Origin: Lentisphaeraceae bacterium
GTDB lineage: Bacteria; Verrucomicrobiota; Kiritimatiellia; RFP12; DVOR01
Length of the DNA stretch: 63,415 nt
Direction of reading: 5' to 3'
Assembly (NCBI GenBank): GCA_004555175.1
Contig: SFJE01000009.1
Location: 1-63,415, forward strand
Positions 14,772 to 23,369 of this stretch are shown piece by piece. The translations under genes were made by a program, and so were the position numbers. Numbering within the stretch: the first letter of the stretch is position 1; every line of letters starts with the position of its first letter. Below the pieces are notes generated by a model. That model saw only the letters and a program-made list of their open reading frames with translations, was not told where the DNA came from and did no database searches.

Positions 14772-16904
14772 TTACTTATTGTGCTGCTTATCCAGGTCGC
14801 GCATCGCTTCGCGGCGGGAGAGCTTGACGCGGCCGCGCTCGTCGATGCCAATGCACTTGACGGTCATCTTATCGCCCACCTTGCAGACCGACTCGACCGA
14901 GGGGATGCGGCGGTCGGAGAGCTCGGAGATGTGGCAGAGGCCATCCTTGCCCGGGAGGATTTCGACGAAGGCGCCGAACTCCTTAATGCCGGTGACGGTG
15001 CCTTCGTAGATCTTGCCCTCTTCGGCCTCGGCGGAGATAGCCTCGACCTCGCGCTTGGCCGCTTCCATCGCCTCGGCGTTGACCGCGAAGATGGAGACGG
15101 TGCCATCCTCGGCGATGTCGATCTGCGCGCCGGTGCTGTCGGTGATGCGGCGGATGTTCTTGCCGCCGGGGCCGATGAGCTCGCCGATCTTGTCGGTGGG
15201 GATGGTGACGGTGGTGATACGCGGAGCGTAGGGGGAGAGCTCGGCACGCGGCGCGGGGATAACGGTGGCCATATAGTCGAGCACGTGGTTGCGACCCACG
15301 CGCGCGGCCTCCAGGGCGCCCTCAACGAGGTCCCAGGTCAAGCCGCGAATCTTGAGATCCACCTGGAAGCCGGTGATGCCCTTGCGGGTGCCGCCGATCT
15401 TGAAGTCCATATCGCCACAGTGGTCCTCGGCGCCAAGAATATCGGTGACGAGCACCTTCTTGGAGAGGTCCGGGGTGGTGAAGAGGCCCACGGAGATGCC
15501 GGCGACCGGCGCGCGCAGCGGCACGCCCGCATCCATCAGCGCCAGGCAGCCGCCGCAAATCGAGGCCATCGAGGAGGAGCCGTTCGAGCCCATAATCTCG
15601 CTCACCACGCGCACCGAGTAGGGATAATCCTTCGGCAGCACCTCGGCCAGCGAACGCTCGGCCAACGCACCGTGGCCAATCTCGCGGCGCCCGGTGGATC
15701 CCAGACGGCCCACTTCGCCCGTGCAGTAGGGCGGGAAGTTGTAGTGCAAGATGAAGCTCTTGGACTTCGCCCCGCCGGTCACCGAGTCGAGCTCCTGAGC
15801 ATCCTTGGAGGTGCCGAGGGTGACGGTGGCCAGGTTCTGCGTCTCGCCACGGTTGAAGACCGCCGAGCCGTGCAGACGCGGCAGCACGCCAACCTGCGCG
15901 GTGAGCGGGCGAATCTCGTGCTGGGCGCGCCCATCGATACGCTTGCCGCGCTCGAGGAAGTTCGCGCGCACCGTCTCAATCTCCAGCGCGTCGAAGAGGT
16001 GGACGAACTTCACATCGTCGATGACCCAGTGGCCACCCTCGTCCTTGCCATACTTCTCCTGGCAGGCGGCGAGGAGCTCATCGCGGATGGCCTTGACAGC
16101 GCCCTCGCGCTCGAGCTTGCCGGGGATAACCAGCGCATCGGCCAGCTTGGCACCGCCCAAGCCACGGATGAAGTCCATCTTCTCCGGATCCTCAGGCTTA
16201 TCCTCGATCACCTTGTCAGGCTTGCCCAAGGCGCGGCGCATCTCGATCTGCAGGTCGATAATCTTCTCGACCTCCTCGTGGGCGCGCTTCATCGCGGCCA
16301 GGAAGTCCGCCTCGGAAATCTCCGCGGCCGAGCCTTCCATCATCAGGAACTTGCCGCGCAAGCCGGCATAGAGCAGGTCGAGATCCGACTCGGCACGCTG
16401 CTCGTGCGTGGGGTTGATGACCCACTCGCCCTTGATGCGCCCAATGCGCACGCAGCCAATCGGGCCCATAAACGGAACATCCGAGATGTGCAGCGCGGCC
16501 GAAGCGGCATTCACCGCCAACACATCGCCCTCGTGCTCCCCATCGCAGGAGATGAGCATCGAGTTGACCTGCACGTCATTATAGTAACCATCGGGGAAGA
16601 GCGGGCGGATCGGACGATCGCACATACGCGCGGTGAGGATTTCCTTCTCCGTGGGGCGCGCCTCGCGCTTGAAGAAGCCCCCAGGGAAGCGCCCGGCCGC
16701 GTAATACTTCTCGCGATACTCGCACTGCAACGGGAAGAAGTCGATCCCTTCGCGCGGCTTATCGGTGCACGTCACGGCCGTGAAGACCGACGTATTGCCC
16801 ATCGACACAATGACCGCACCCGCGGCCTGTTTCGCCAGCAGTCCCGTCTCAATCGAGAACTTCTGGCCGGCAATCTCCGTAGAGAAGATTTGACTGTTCT
16901 GCAT
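14772..16904 (-). CDS. pnp: Polyribonucleotide nucleotidyltransferase (PNPase)
   Basis: A 710-residue PNPase, the phosphorolytic 3'-5' exoribonuclease. Two RNase PH-like domains (from MQNSQIFSTEIAGQ; RPIRPLFPDGY near residue 95; the second core includes GEVGRLGSTGRREIGHGALA), a KH domain (IGELIGPGGKNIRRI, about residues 568-582) and an S1 domain at the C terminus (IYEGTVTGIKEFGAFVEILPG). Length is standard. The reading frame stays open upstream to 17321, but that extension is unlike PNPase and lies beyond the predicted promoter, so the ATG at 16904 is chosen. Monocistronic. Confidence 0.96.
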   Translation of the reverse strand: MQNSQIFSTEIAGQKFSIETGLLAKQAAGAVIVSMGNTSVFTAVTCTDKPREGIDFFPLQCEYREKYYAAGRFPGGFFKREARPTEKEILTARMCDRPIRPLFPDGYYNDVQVNSMLISCDGEHEGDVLAVNAASAALHISDVPFMGPIGCVRIGRIKGEWVINPTHEQRAESDLDLLYAGLRGKFLMMEGSAAEISEADFLAAMKRAHEEVEKIIDLQIEMRRALGKPDKVIEDKPEDPEKMDFIRGLGGAKLADALVIPGKLEREGAVKAIRDELLAACQEKYGKDEGGHWVIDDVKFVHLFDALEIETVRANFLERGKRIDGRAQHEIRPLTAQVGVLPRLHGSAVFNRGETQNLATVTLGTSKDAQELDSVTGGAKSKSFILHYNFPPYCTGEVGRLGSTGRREIGHGALAERSLAEVLPKDYPYSVRVVSEIMGSNGSSSMASICGGCLALMDAGVPLRAPVAGISVGLFTTPDLSKKVLVTDILGAEDHCGDMDFKIGGTRKGITGFQVDLKIRGLTWDLVEGALEAARVGRNHVLDYMATVIPAPRAELSPYAPRITTVTIPTDKIGELIGPGGKNIRRITDSTGAQIDIAEDGTVSIFAVNAEAMEAAKREVEAISAEAEEGKIYEGTVTGIKEFGAFVEILPGKDGLCHISELSDRRIPSVESVCKVGDKMTVKCIGIDERGRVKLSRREAMRDLDKQHNK

Positions 16905-16997
16905 TGTCTGCACTTTCTTAACCGCGAGTCGTGGCCGGAAAGAACACATTGCCACCCTGTTCGCGGGATTTCTAACCATACGTCTTTCCAAGGTCCA

Positions 16998-17027
16998 ATA
17001 GTAGCAAACCCGCCGCGCCCAACGCAA
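16998..17027 (-). promoter_or_regulatory. Probable promoter of pnp
   Basis: Minus-strand TTGCGT (17027-17022), 18 bp, TACTAT (17003-16998), giving a leader of roughly 85 nt. PNPase leaders are often autoregulated; nothing specific can be read here. Confidence 0.5.
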
Positions 17028-17039
17028 CCCCCGATTTGC

Positions 17040-17215
17040 GTGGCGCGGCGCCTGACGGCGCGTGAACGGTAAACGGTGAACGGTTGGCGAGGAGCGGGCT
17101 CCGCCCTCGCGAAGGTGGCGGCTGCGCCGCCGCGAGGGGCGCGCTTCCCCCGCGAGAGAGGCGCCTTCGGCGCGTTGGTGGCCTGGCGGAGCAGGCCACG
17201 GCAAAACGCTTAATG
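17040..17215. repeat. GC-rich multi-hairpin intergenic region
   Basis: After gtgaacggtaaacggtgaacgg-type short repeats (a similar gtgaacagtgaacggtg is at 4788-4805) come several short hairpins: ggagcgggctcc, ggcggctgcgccgcc, ggcgccttcggcgc and gtggcctg-N-caggccac. The last loop (ggcggagca) also occurs at 4876-4892. No gene seen. Confidence 0.6.
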
Positions 17216-17321
17216 CTTCCCCCACGTGCCCCTGCTTATAAGCGTTATCTAAAGGCCCGCTCCACCAGGCGCAAACTAAGCATCTTGCCAAAGTGGCCGT
17301 TGCATTTTCTGCAACGACCAC

Positions 17322-17477
17322 TCACGCGCACCGATAAGCGCAGCTAGCAATAGTTACCAACGCAAGGATAATAAGCCACAACTTTATAAGCCGCCACTGC
17401 CAATCAGGAACCTTTGGCTCCTCTCCAGGCTTCCACCGCTGACCGTAGCGTATCAAGTTCTCCAGCTCCTCGTCCAT
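17322..17477 (-). CDS. Small single-pass membrane protein (51 aa)
   Basis: A 51-residue protein: an acidic N terminus (MDEELENLIRYGQRW), a linker, one transmembrane helix (IKLWLIILALVTIASCA, about residues 31-47) and a short basic end. I chose the ATG at 17477 because it has a strong Shine-Dalgarno (aaaggag, 9 nt upstream); the longer frame starting at 17540 has none. Not a family I recognise. A 13-bp hairpin with one mismatch (17292-17322) begins right at its stop codon and may end transcription, though it has no T run. Confidence 0.6.
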   Translation of the reverse strand: MDEELENLIRYGQRWKPGEEPKVPDWQWRLIKLWLIILALVTIASCAYRCA

Positions 17478-17547
17478 CGCCCTTTCTCCTTTCTGAGTGC
17501 GCATTATGGCCCAAGGGGAGCGGAAAGTCAAGGAATGCATGTGGGGA

Positions 17548-17623
17548 TGGTCGCCCTGACAGGAATCGAACCTGCGGCACGCGGTTTAGGAAACCGCTGC
17601 TCTATCCACTGAGCTACAGGGCG
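17548..17623 (-). tRNA. tRNA-Arg (anticodon CCT)
   Basis: A 76-nt cloverleaf with CCA encoded. Acceptor stem cgccctg/cagggcg, D arm gctcagtggatagagc, anticodon stem gcggt/accgc around ttcctaa (anticodon CCT, reads AGG), T arm with ggttcgattcc. Own promoter upstream. Confidence 0.95.
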
Positions 17624-17653
17624 CAAGGGGCCTTTCGACCGAATGAGGCGCGC

Positions 17654-17682
17654 ATTATACACAGATGGCGAGGAAATGGCAA
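17654..17682 (-). promoter_or_regulatory. Promoter of tRNA-Arg(CCT)
   Basis: Minus-strand TTGCCA (17682-17677), 17 bp, TATAAT (17659-17654), about 30 bp before the tRNA. Confidence 0.8.
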
Positions 17683-17726
17683 CTCGCCCGGCTTTTTCGC
17701 CACACGCCGGGCAGCCCGAGGGGCAC

Positions 17727-17836
17727 GCCAAGGGTGTTGCGTACCCCAATTGGGGTACTGCCCATTCCCCAATTGGGGTACTGCGTGTTCCCCAATTGGG
17801 GTACCGACTGTTCCCCAGCTGGGGAACACCCTTGGC
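17727..17836. repeat. Four 12-bp palindromes on a 23-bp period inside a 12-bp inverted repeat
   Basis: Palindromes ccccaattgggg are centred at 17749.5, 17772.5 and 17795.5; the fourth, at 17818.5, is ccccagctgggg. The spacing is exactly 23 bp and linkers are 11 nt (tactgcccatt, tactgcgtgtt, taccgactgtt). The array is bounded by a perfect inverted repeat gccaagggtgtt (17727-17738) / aacacccttggc (17825-17836). It lies upstream of the tRNA-Arg promoter. Confidence 0.9.
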
Positions 17837-17877
17837 TGGGGGCTGGCGAGATTTTGAGCTCGGGCAGGGGGAATTGA

Positions 17878-17958
17878 TAAGAGCCAGACTTATTGGCAAT
17901 AAGAGCCAGACTTAATTGAATTAAGAGCCAGACTTATTTCAATTAAGTCTGGCTCTTA
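17878..17958. repeat. Four-unit 22-bp array, locus 1 (three direct, one inverted)
   Basis: The 13-bp core aagagccagactt starts at 17879, 17901 and 17923, and its reverse complement aagtctggctctt at 17945; the spacing is exactly 22 bp. Linkers are 9 nt (attggcaat, aattgaatt, atttcaatt), two of them palindromic around one base. Same architecture as 23676-23757 and 59383-59465 but a different core. Confidence 0.92.
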
Positions 17959-17965
17959 TTAATCG

Positions 17966-18026
17966 CCCTCGGGGCGGGCGTAAAATGAACCCGCCCCGAG
18001 TCCGAATCGGAGCCGGGGCGGGTTGG
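17966..18026. repeat. GC-rich inverted repeat of the aacccg family
   Basis: aacccgccccg (17988-17998) and cggggcgggtt (18014-18024) form an 11-bp perfect inverted repeat, with the smaller dyad tccgaatcgga between them. It directly follows the 22-bp array and resembles the GC-rich arrays at 10207 and 56082. Confidence 0.7.
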
Positions 18027-18059
18027 CTTCACACGCGGGGCGGAAGGGGGTCTGAGACG

Positions 18060-18449
18060 CTACTTGCCGATGTGGCGGAAGGGGGCGTTGGCGAAGACGT
18101 CGGTCTGGCAGTAGGCGCAGCGGCGGTGGCCTTTGAGGAGGGTTTTGCCGCAGTTCGGGCATTGGGTGATGACGGTGTGGGTGGCATTGCGGCCGTCGAG
18201 CTTGCCATCCTGGAGGTCGAGTTGCTCGACAATCTTGACGAAGTCCTCGTCGGTGAGGCCGGTGGAGGTTTTGAGGATGGTCCAAAGGGCCTCGACCAGG
18301 AGGTAGAGGCGCTCGATGTCGGTGCGGCCTTTGGCGACGTTGAGTTGTGCCTGGTTGGCCTCTTGGTGGATGTCGACGGCAAGGTTCTTGGCGTCGATGG
18401 CGACATTTTTGGCGTAGTTAGCCCGGAAGAGGGCGATAATGTCAAGCAT
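18060..18449 (-). CDS. Zinc-ribbon protein of unknown function
   Basis: A 129-residue soluble protein: MLDIIALFRANYAKNVAI, a helical middle region likely to form a coiled coil (about residues 10-85), and a C-terminal zinc ribbon (CPNCGKTLLKGHRRCAYC, residues about 99-116). The frame is open further upstream to 18689 but overlaps the glycosidase gene, and the extension is Ser/Pro-rich shadow sequence, so I use the ATG at 18449. There is no clear Shine-Dalgarno. Same strand and 88 nt downstream of the GH31 gene. Function unknown; a protein- or RNA-binding role is only a guess. Confidence 0.65.
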   Translation of the reverse strand: MLDIIALFRANYAKNVAIDAKNLAVDIHQEANQAQLNVAKGRTDIERLYLLVEALWTILKTSTGLTDEDFVKIVEQLDLQDGKLDGRNATHTVITQCPNCGKTLLKGHRRCAYCQTDVFANAPFRHIGK

Positions 18450-18537
18450 AGTGGGGCTCGTGGGAGGGTGAAAGGAAAGCCCCCTTTCGGGCTCGGGAAC
18501 AGGCCGGAAGGGGGCGTGAGGGGCGCGGTTGGCGTGC

Positions 18538-21500
18538 TTAGTCGCGGCCGGAGCCGGCGCGGAAGAACTTGAGGTCGGTCCAGACGCCGGTGTTCGAGTC
18601 GATGGCATCGGGCGACTCGTTCTTAAGGGTGAAGCGCAGTTGCTTGGTGCCGGCGGGAATGTCGACATCGATGAGCTGCTTGATGTCACCGGGCTTCATG
18701 CCTACGCGGGCGAAGAGCTCCTTGCCATCGGCGGTGATGCGGAAGGTGACGGTGCCTTGGTTGGCATTGTTGGTGGCCATGCCGGCGTGACCTTTGATCT
18801 TCTCCCAGGTGCCGTCGAAGTCGATTGTCCAATCGGAGCCAACCTGGTCGCGGCGGCAGTTCGGGTAGTCGGAGCCTTCGACCGAGACGGTCTCGTGGCC
18901 GATGGGCTGGGTCTCGTCGGGCAAGGGCTTGGCCTTGAGGTCCTGCTTGATGTCGATTTCGGCAGCCGAGCCAAACTTCTCGCCGCGCTGGGCGGAGGTA
19001 AAGATCAGGCGGACGTAACGGGCCCAGGTGGTCGGGAAGGCGATGGTGCGGGTTTCGGCCTTGGTGAAGGGCGCGAGCTCGCCCTCGGCCACCTGCGTGA
19101 ACTTGCCCGGGAAGCGCGCCACTTCCACCTTGTAGCCCTTGATGACCCCGTTGCCGAGGTTGGCACGCGGCAGGTAGGTGACCGCGTTGATGGCGTAGAG
19201 GCCGTTCATATCAATCTCGGCGATGTAGGGGAAGTTGGTGGGCTGCTTGCCGTCATCGGCCCAGTAGGAGTGCCACATAGTCTCTTCGGTGCCATCGAGG
19301 GCGAGGGCGAAGGCGTTATCCTGAGCGGCGGAGTTGACGGTGGCGGTGAAGTCGCCCTTATCCAACTCATCGGTCACTTCGGGCACCGGATAGGCGGGGG
19401 TGGCCTGGATGGAGGAGAAGGGTGCGGTGGTGACGAGGACGCGGGCGGCGGCCTCGACGGGCATCTTGGCGAGCTTGATGCGCAGGGTGCCAAACTTCTC
19501 TTCGGGGTCGTAATACCACGCCTGGCGGCTGTTGGCATAGGCGGTGGCGGCCTTTTCGCCGCAAAGCGGGAGGATCTCCTGACCGAGGGTGCCATCGTCG
19601 TTCTGGAAGACGACCGCGGTGGGCTTGGCGCGGGTGTGGATCACCAGCTCGTAGCCGCGCGCTTCGGGCATGCCCTTGTAGTAGCCCTCAATCTTGCCGA
19701 GCTCCACGCGGATGTAGCCGGCGCGCTCATCGGAGCGAGAGGAGAGGGTGAACTTCTGGGTGGAGGATTGGCCGTAGCGGTGGGCCTGCGTTTCGCCATC
19801 ATCTTCGTAGAGGACGAAGGTGTCGGTGGCGCCGGCGGGGTTGGGATAGAGGTCGAGGGTGATCGGGTCGAAGGGCTTGTCGCCCAAGACGAGCATCTCG
19901 GGATACATCGGCACAATGGCGCCGGCGCGAACGAAGACGGGAATATCCTCGAGGGTAATCGGCACGGCCGGAAGCGTCACGGGGCCCTGCACGCGGCGGC
20001 CGTCGCGGTAGTCAATCCACAGCCCTTCGGGGAGGTAGATGTTCTTCTTCCAACCCTTGTTGAGCTTCATCGAGTTGTAGACCGGGGCCACGAGGAAGTC
20101 ATCGCCCAGGATGAACTGGTACTTCGTCTCCTCGCCCCAGGTGGCGCGATCTTCGGGGTAATTATAGACCAGCGGGCGGACGACCGGCGCGCCGGAATCG
20201 TAGGCCTTGGCCAGGTAGGTGTAGACGTAGGGGACGATGCGGTTCTTGTGCAGGAGCGCCTGACGGTTGAAGCTCTTATAGGGCTCTGGATGGCTCCACG
20301 GGCCCTTGTTCATGTGGCTCCAGCCGTTCATCACATAGAGGGCGGTGGTCCAGCACTTCCACTGCAAGTCGCGCAAGAAGGTTTCGTTGCTGCCGCCGAA
20401 GATGCCATCCACATCGGTGGTGGCGTAGGCTTGGCCACTCATCGAGGAGCCCGTCAGCGTGGGAATGTGGTAGCGAATGAGATCCCAAGAGCCGTATTGG
20501 TCGCCGGTCCAGCAAATGGTATAGCGCTGCGATCCAGCCCACCCCTGCACGCCCCAAACGAAGGCACGCGCATCAGCATTCTGCTCAATGCCCTCCGCGG
20601 CAATTCGGGCACACTCCAAGGCGTGCTGATAGGCCGGACCCGACCAAGCCACATCGATCTTCTGCACGCGGGTACCGGCGGAGCCGACCTCCCACTTGAT
20701 ACGGTCGAGCGCGCCTTCGGTCCAGAGGCCGGTGTAGAAGCCGAGGTCGGCCAGGGCGTCGACGGTGTAGCCCAGCTGGATGTGGTCGCAGCCGTAATTA
20801 TCATTGACCAGCAGCCAGCCACCGGGCATATCATTCTCGCGATAGGCCTTGGCCGCCTTGACTGCGGCGACGGGGGTCACCTCCTTGAAGGTACCATCCT
20901 CGTTTTGGGCGGGCTCCTTGGTCACCTCATCGCGCGTGATGTAGGCATCGGCATCGCCCAACTGCAACCCCCAGCGCGGGATGAGGTTGGGCCGGCCGGT
21001 GAACTGGGTGTAGAGGTTCAAGGTGCCGGCGAAGTTGGTGCCCACAAAATAGAAGGCGTCGAAGCGGTTCTCGTAGTGGGTGGTCTTGACAGCGCCTTCG
21101 CCGGAGAAGTCGTAGGCGCCCTGCGAGAAGGTGTGGCGCAGCACGCCGTAGCCGGTGTTGGTCATATACCACGGCGCGGGGTTGGGGTGACCGCCCTCGC
21201 CCCAGTTGCTATCGGCACGAATCTCAATCTTACGGCCCTTGTGCGAGAGGTAGCCATTCTGCTGGCCGCCACCATAGAAGAACTCATCGGCCGTGGTCTT
21301 GAGCGTCTGGGTGGTGCCATTGGGCGAGAGATCCAGGGGCGCGGCTTCGGACCAAATCGGCGTCCCATCGCTGTAGGCCAACGAGAAGGTGGTGTCGGCC
21401 TTATTGACGGTGAGCTTCAGGGCCGAGGTGGCGAAGGTGAGCGTCCCCTCAGCGCGATTATCGGCGAAACGCACCGGGGTCTTATCCTCGGGCACGCCCA

Positions 21501-21816
21501 CGAGGATCTGCGCCTTCTCGGGGTTGTTAAGCGGATCGGAGAAGTCGGCCGAGACATAGGTCATCACATTGCCGTCCTTATCCTTAAGCGGATTGCCAGC
21601 GCGGTCCAACTGCGGTTCGAGCTTCTGCGGCGCGGCCAAGATGCGGAAGACCTGCGGCGTATAGAACTGCACGCGGAAGGTAATGCCGTTCTCCGTCACC
21701 AAATCAAAACTCTTCGAGACGCCGCTCTGCGGCACCATCTTCAACACCTTGCCCGGGGTCAAGGCGAATGCGCTTGCGGCCAACAGGGCCAACGCGCCAA
21801 CAAGGGTTTGCTTCAT
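18538..21816 (-). CDS. Secreted glycoside hydrolase family 31 with C-terminal carbohydrate-binding modules
   Basis: A 1092-residue secreted alpha-glycosidase. Residues 1-18 are a signal peptide. A beta-sandwich and the GH31 barrel occupy about residues 20-600, with the nucleophile expected at Asp388 (VQKIDVAWSG) and the acid/base at Asp439 (ICWTGDQYG). DUF5110-like and beta-sandwich segments follow (to about 800), then an F5/8 type C (discoidin-like) domain (about 810-940) and a C-terminal NPCBM-like module. GH31 covers alpha-glucosidases, alpha-xylosidases, alpha-galactosidases and alpha-N-acetylgalactosaminidases. The IDVAW and WTGDQ forms with C-terminal NPCBM modules remind me of the alpha-GalNAc/galactosidase branch, which would fit host-glycan use, but the substrate is not certain. 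Weak -10 TACACT at 21869-21864. Confidence 0.9.
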   Translation of the reverse strand: MKQTLVGALALLAASAFALTPGKVLKMVPQSGVSKSFDLVTENGITFRVQFYTPQVFRILAAPQKLEPQLDRAGNPLKDKDGNVMTYVSADFSDPLNNPEKAQILVGVPEDKTPVRFADNRAEGTLTFATSALKLTVNKADTTFSLAYSDGTPIWSEAAPLDLSPNGTTQTLKTTADEFFYGGGQQNGYLSHKGRKIEIRADSNWGEGGHPNPAPWYMTNTGYGVLRHTFSQGAYDFSGEGAVKTTHYENRFDAFYFVGTNFAGTLNLYTQFTGRPNLIPRWGLQLGDADAYITRDEVTKEPAQNEDGTFKEVTPVAAVKAAKAYRENDMPGGWLLVNDNYGCDHIQLGYTVDALADLGFYTGLWTEGALDRIKWEVGSAGTRVQKIDVAWSGPAYQHALECARIAAEGIEQNADARAFVWGVQGWAGSQRYTICWTGDQYGSWDLIRYHIPTLTGSSMSGQAYATTDVDGIFGGSNETFLRDLQWKCWTTALYVMNGWSHMNKGPWSHPEPYKSFNRQALLHKNRIVPYVYTYLAKAYDSGAPVVRPLVYNYPEDRATWGEETKYQFILGDDFLVAPVYNSMKLNKGWKKNIYLPEGLWIDYRDGRRVQGPVTLPAVPITLEDIPVFVRAGAIVPMYPEMLVLGDKPFDPITLDLYPNPAGATDTFVLYEDDGETQAHRYGQSSTQKFTLSSRSDERAGYIRVELGKIEGYYKGMPEARGYELVIHTRAKPTAVVFQNDDGTLGQEILPLCGEKAATAYANSRQAWYYDPEEKFGTLRIKLAKMPVEAAARVLVTTAPFSSIQATPAYPVPEVTDELDKGDFTATVNSAAQDNAFALALDGTEETMWHSYWADDGKQPTNFPYIAEIDMNGLYAINAVTYLPRANLGNGVIKGYKVEVARFPGKFTQVAEGELAPFTKAETRTIAFPTTWARYVRLIFTSAQRGEKFGSAAEIDIKQDLKAKPLPDETQPIGHETVSVEGSDYPNCRRDQVGSDWTIDFDGTWEKIKGHAGMATNNANQGTVTFRITADGKELFARVGMKPGDIKQLIDVDIPAGTKQLRFTLKNESPDAIDSNTGVWTDLKFFRAGSGRD

Positions 21817-22023
21817 GCGTTATTCCTTTACGCTAAATCTGTTCAGGCCAATCGACTGCTAGTAGTGTAACACAACGTGAGATGACAGATGTGAGATGAG
21901 AGGAGCTCGCTTCGCTCGCGTGAGATGCGCCTAGCGGCGCGTGGAAGCGTTGCCCGTTCAGGCCGCCGCCGTCCCCGGCGGCGTTAGGAGCCCGGGCTCT
22001 TTGCCCAGCCCCCCAACGCTCAC

Positions 22024-22063
22024 CCGTCGCGGCACGCGCGCTAACCGCTAGCCGCTAACAGCT
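22024..22063. repeat. Dispersed repeat, cgctaaccgctagc type
   Basis: gtcgcggcacgcgcg followed by ctaaccgctagccgctaac. Relatives are at 57417-57463, 63087-63124, 63250-63290 and 63296-63333. It is rich in short dyads (ctagc, gctagc). Confidence 0.75.
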
Positions 22064-22092
22064 CATTACTGGGCGCGCAGCGCCCTCGTGTT

Positions 22093-23298
22093 TTACTTCG
22101 CCTCAATACCGTCGAGAATCTTCTTCGCCTCCTCGACCGTCATCTCCGCGTCTTCGTCATCCTCATCGTCGGAGAGTGCCTCGTCATCCTCATCGTCAAA
22201 GAGCGACTCAACATCCTGCCCCTGCTTCGCCTGCAATTCCAGGAATTCCTTGACGATAGCAGCGACCTCCTTGGGCTCAAAGACCGCCTTCAGCTGCGCC
22301 TCGGTGCCGACCGCCTCCAGCGTGACCGACTTCGTCAACCAGGTGCTAAGCGCCGCATCGGGCTTCTGGAAGACCGCCGGCAAAATCATCTGCGCGGCCA
22401 TCATCCGATACATATCTAAGGCGCTCTTCAACTGCCCGGCCACCTCGGCCGAATCCGTAGTGGCCGCGACCTTGGCCACGCCATTCACGCCCTCGAGCGA
22501 GCCAGAGAACATCACGCGATGCGTCTTGAAGAGCCACGGCGCCTGCAGCTCCACCTGCTTGCGCGTCTCCGCATCGGTCATATACCGATTCAAGAGCTCA
22601 GCCACATCCTTGAGGGCATAGGCGCAATCGAAGGGCTTCTTCACCACCGCGAAGGGCGCCGCCACCGGCGCATCAGCCGCCAACTTCGGCCCCGCCAACC
22701 ACTGCTCCGCCTCGGCGACCGTCTTCGCCAGGACCATCATTAGCCCCTGCGCGCAAGGCTTGTAGCAGAAAGCGAATTCATCCTCACCGCTTTCCTCCTT
22801 TAGTTGCCGCCACTCGCCCACCTTCACCACCGATACCTTCTTATCCTGATCACCCTTCGCCTTTAGCAACGCCTGAAGCGCCTTATCGAAAGCCTCAATC
22901 TGGAAGGTCGGGTTCTCGAAGATGGCCATTAGGTGCACCTTCTCCCGATCTGCTTCCGCAGCCGTCTTGGGGAAGTTTGAGCCGAACGCGATCGACTTCA
23001 GCGTCATCTGCTTGCCATCCTCTGAAAGCCCCGTCAAGGCCTTGAGAACGGCAAAGATCTCCGGCTCCTCCGCCGCCAGCTTCTTCATATCCTCTTGCTC
23101 GGCGAACACCTGATCCAGCATCGGGTGAAGCCCCGTCAGCGCCTCCTTCCAAGCCGCATTAACGGCCGGATCCTCCTTCTGCACGCAGATTGCCGCCAAG
23201 GTAAACTCCACATCCGCCGGCAGCCACTCGGCCTTCGGATTCGCAAACGCAAGCGCCGCACACACGGCCGCCGCACACACACTCATCAAACGCTTCAT
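22093..23298 (-). CDS. Secreted acidic protein of unknown function
   Basis: A 401-residue protein with a signal peptide (MKRLMSVCAAAVCAALAFA, cleaved near residue 19) and no recognised domain. It is Ala/Glu/Lys-rich with alternating helical segments, and near the C terminus has an acidic stretch (residues about 370-388, FDDEDDEALSDDEDDED). I use the ATG at 23298: it has a strong Shine-Dalgarno (aaaggagaaaa), and the longer frame from 23343 would begin upstream of the -10 element. Lone gene. It could be a periplasmic or surface protein; no function is claimed. Confidence 0.75.
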   Translation of the reverse strand: MKRLMSVCAAAVCAALAFANPKAEWLPADVEFTLAAICVQKEDPAVNAAWKEALTGLHPMLDQVFAEQEDMKKLAAEEPEIFAVLKALTGLSEDGKQMTLKSIAFGSNFPKTAAEADREKVHLMAIFENPTFQIEAFDKALQALLKAKGDQDKKVSVVKVGEWRQLKEESGEDEFAFCYKPCAQGLMMVLAKTVAEAEQWLAGPKLAADAPVAAPFAVVKKPFDCAYALKDVAELLNRYMTDAETRKQVELQAPWLFKTHRVMFSGSLEGVNGVAKVAATTDSAEVAGQLKSALDMYRMMAAQMILPAVFQKPDAALSTWLTKSVTLEAVGTEAQLKAVFEPKEVAAIVKEFLELQAKQGQDVESLFDDEDDEALSDDEDDEDAEMTVEEAKKILDGIEAK

Positions 23299-23333
23299 CA
23301 CTTTTCTCCTTTGGTTAGGGGTGTTGTGCAGGG

Positions 23334-23342
23334 AGTATAGCA
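23334..23342 (-). promoter_or_regulatory. Extended -10 promoter of the secreted acidic protein
   Basis: Minus-strand TATGC-TATACT, with TATACT at 23339-23334. No clear -35 element. Confidence 0.55.
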
Positions 23343-23369
23343 TAAAGCGTGGCGAGGTGCGCGCTGGCC

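Noticed and set aside
14781..17072. 763-residue plus-strand open frame
   Set aside because: It is the antisense shadow of pnp; the sequence has no protein-family character, while the minus strand encodes a complete PNPase.
16905..17321. N-terminal extension of PNPase to 849 residues
   Set aside because: The extension is Arg/Pro-rich, lies upstream of the predicted promoter and is not found in the family; ATG 16904 gives the standard N terminus.
17727..17958. CRISPR array
   Set aside because: Repeats and linkers are only 12-13 and 9-11 bp, linkers are similar to one another, units are inverted at one end, and no cas genes are present.
18529..21870. 1113-residue plus-strand open frame
   Set aside because: Antisense shadow of the GH31 gene, caused by GC-rich codon usage; Gly/Val/Leu-rich low-complexity product.
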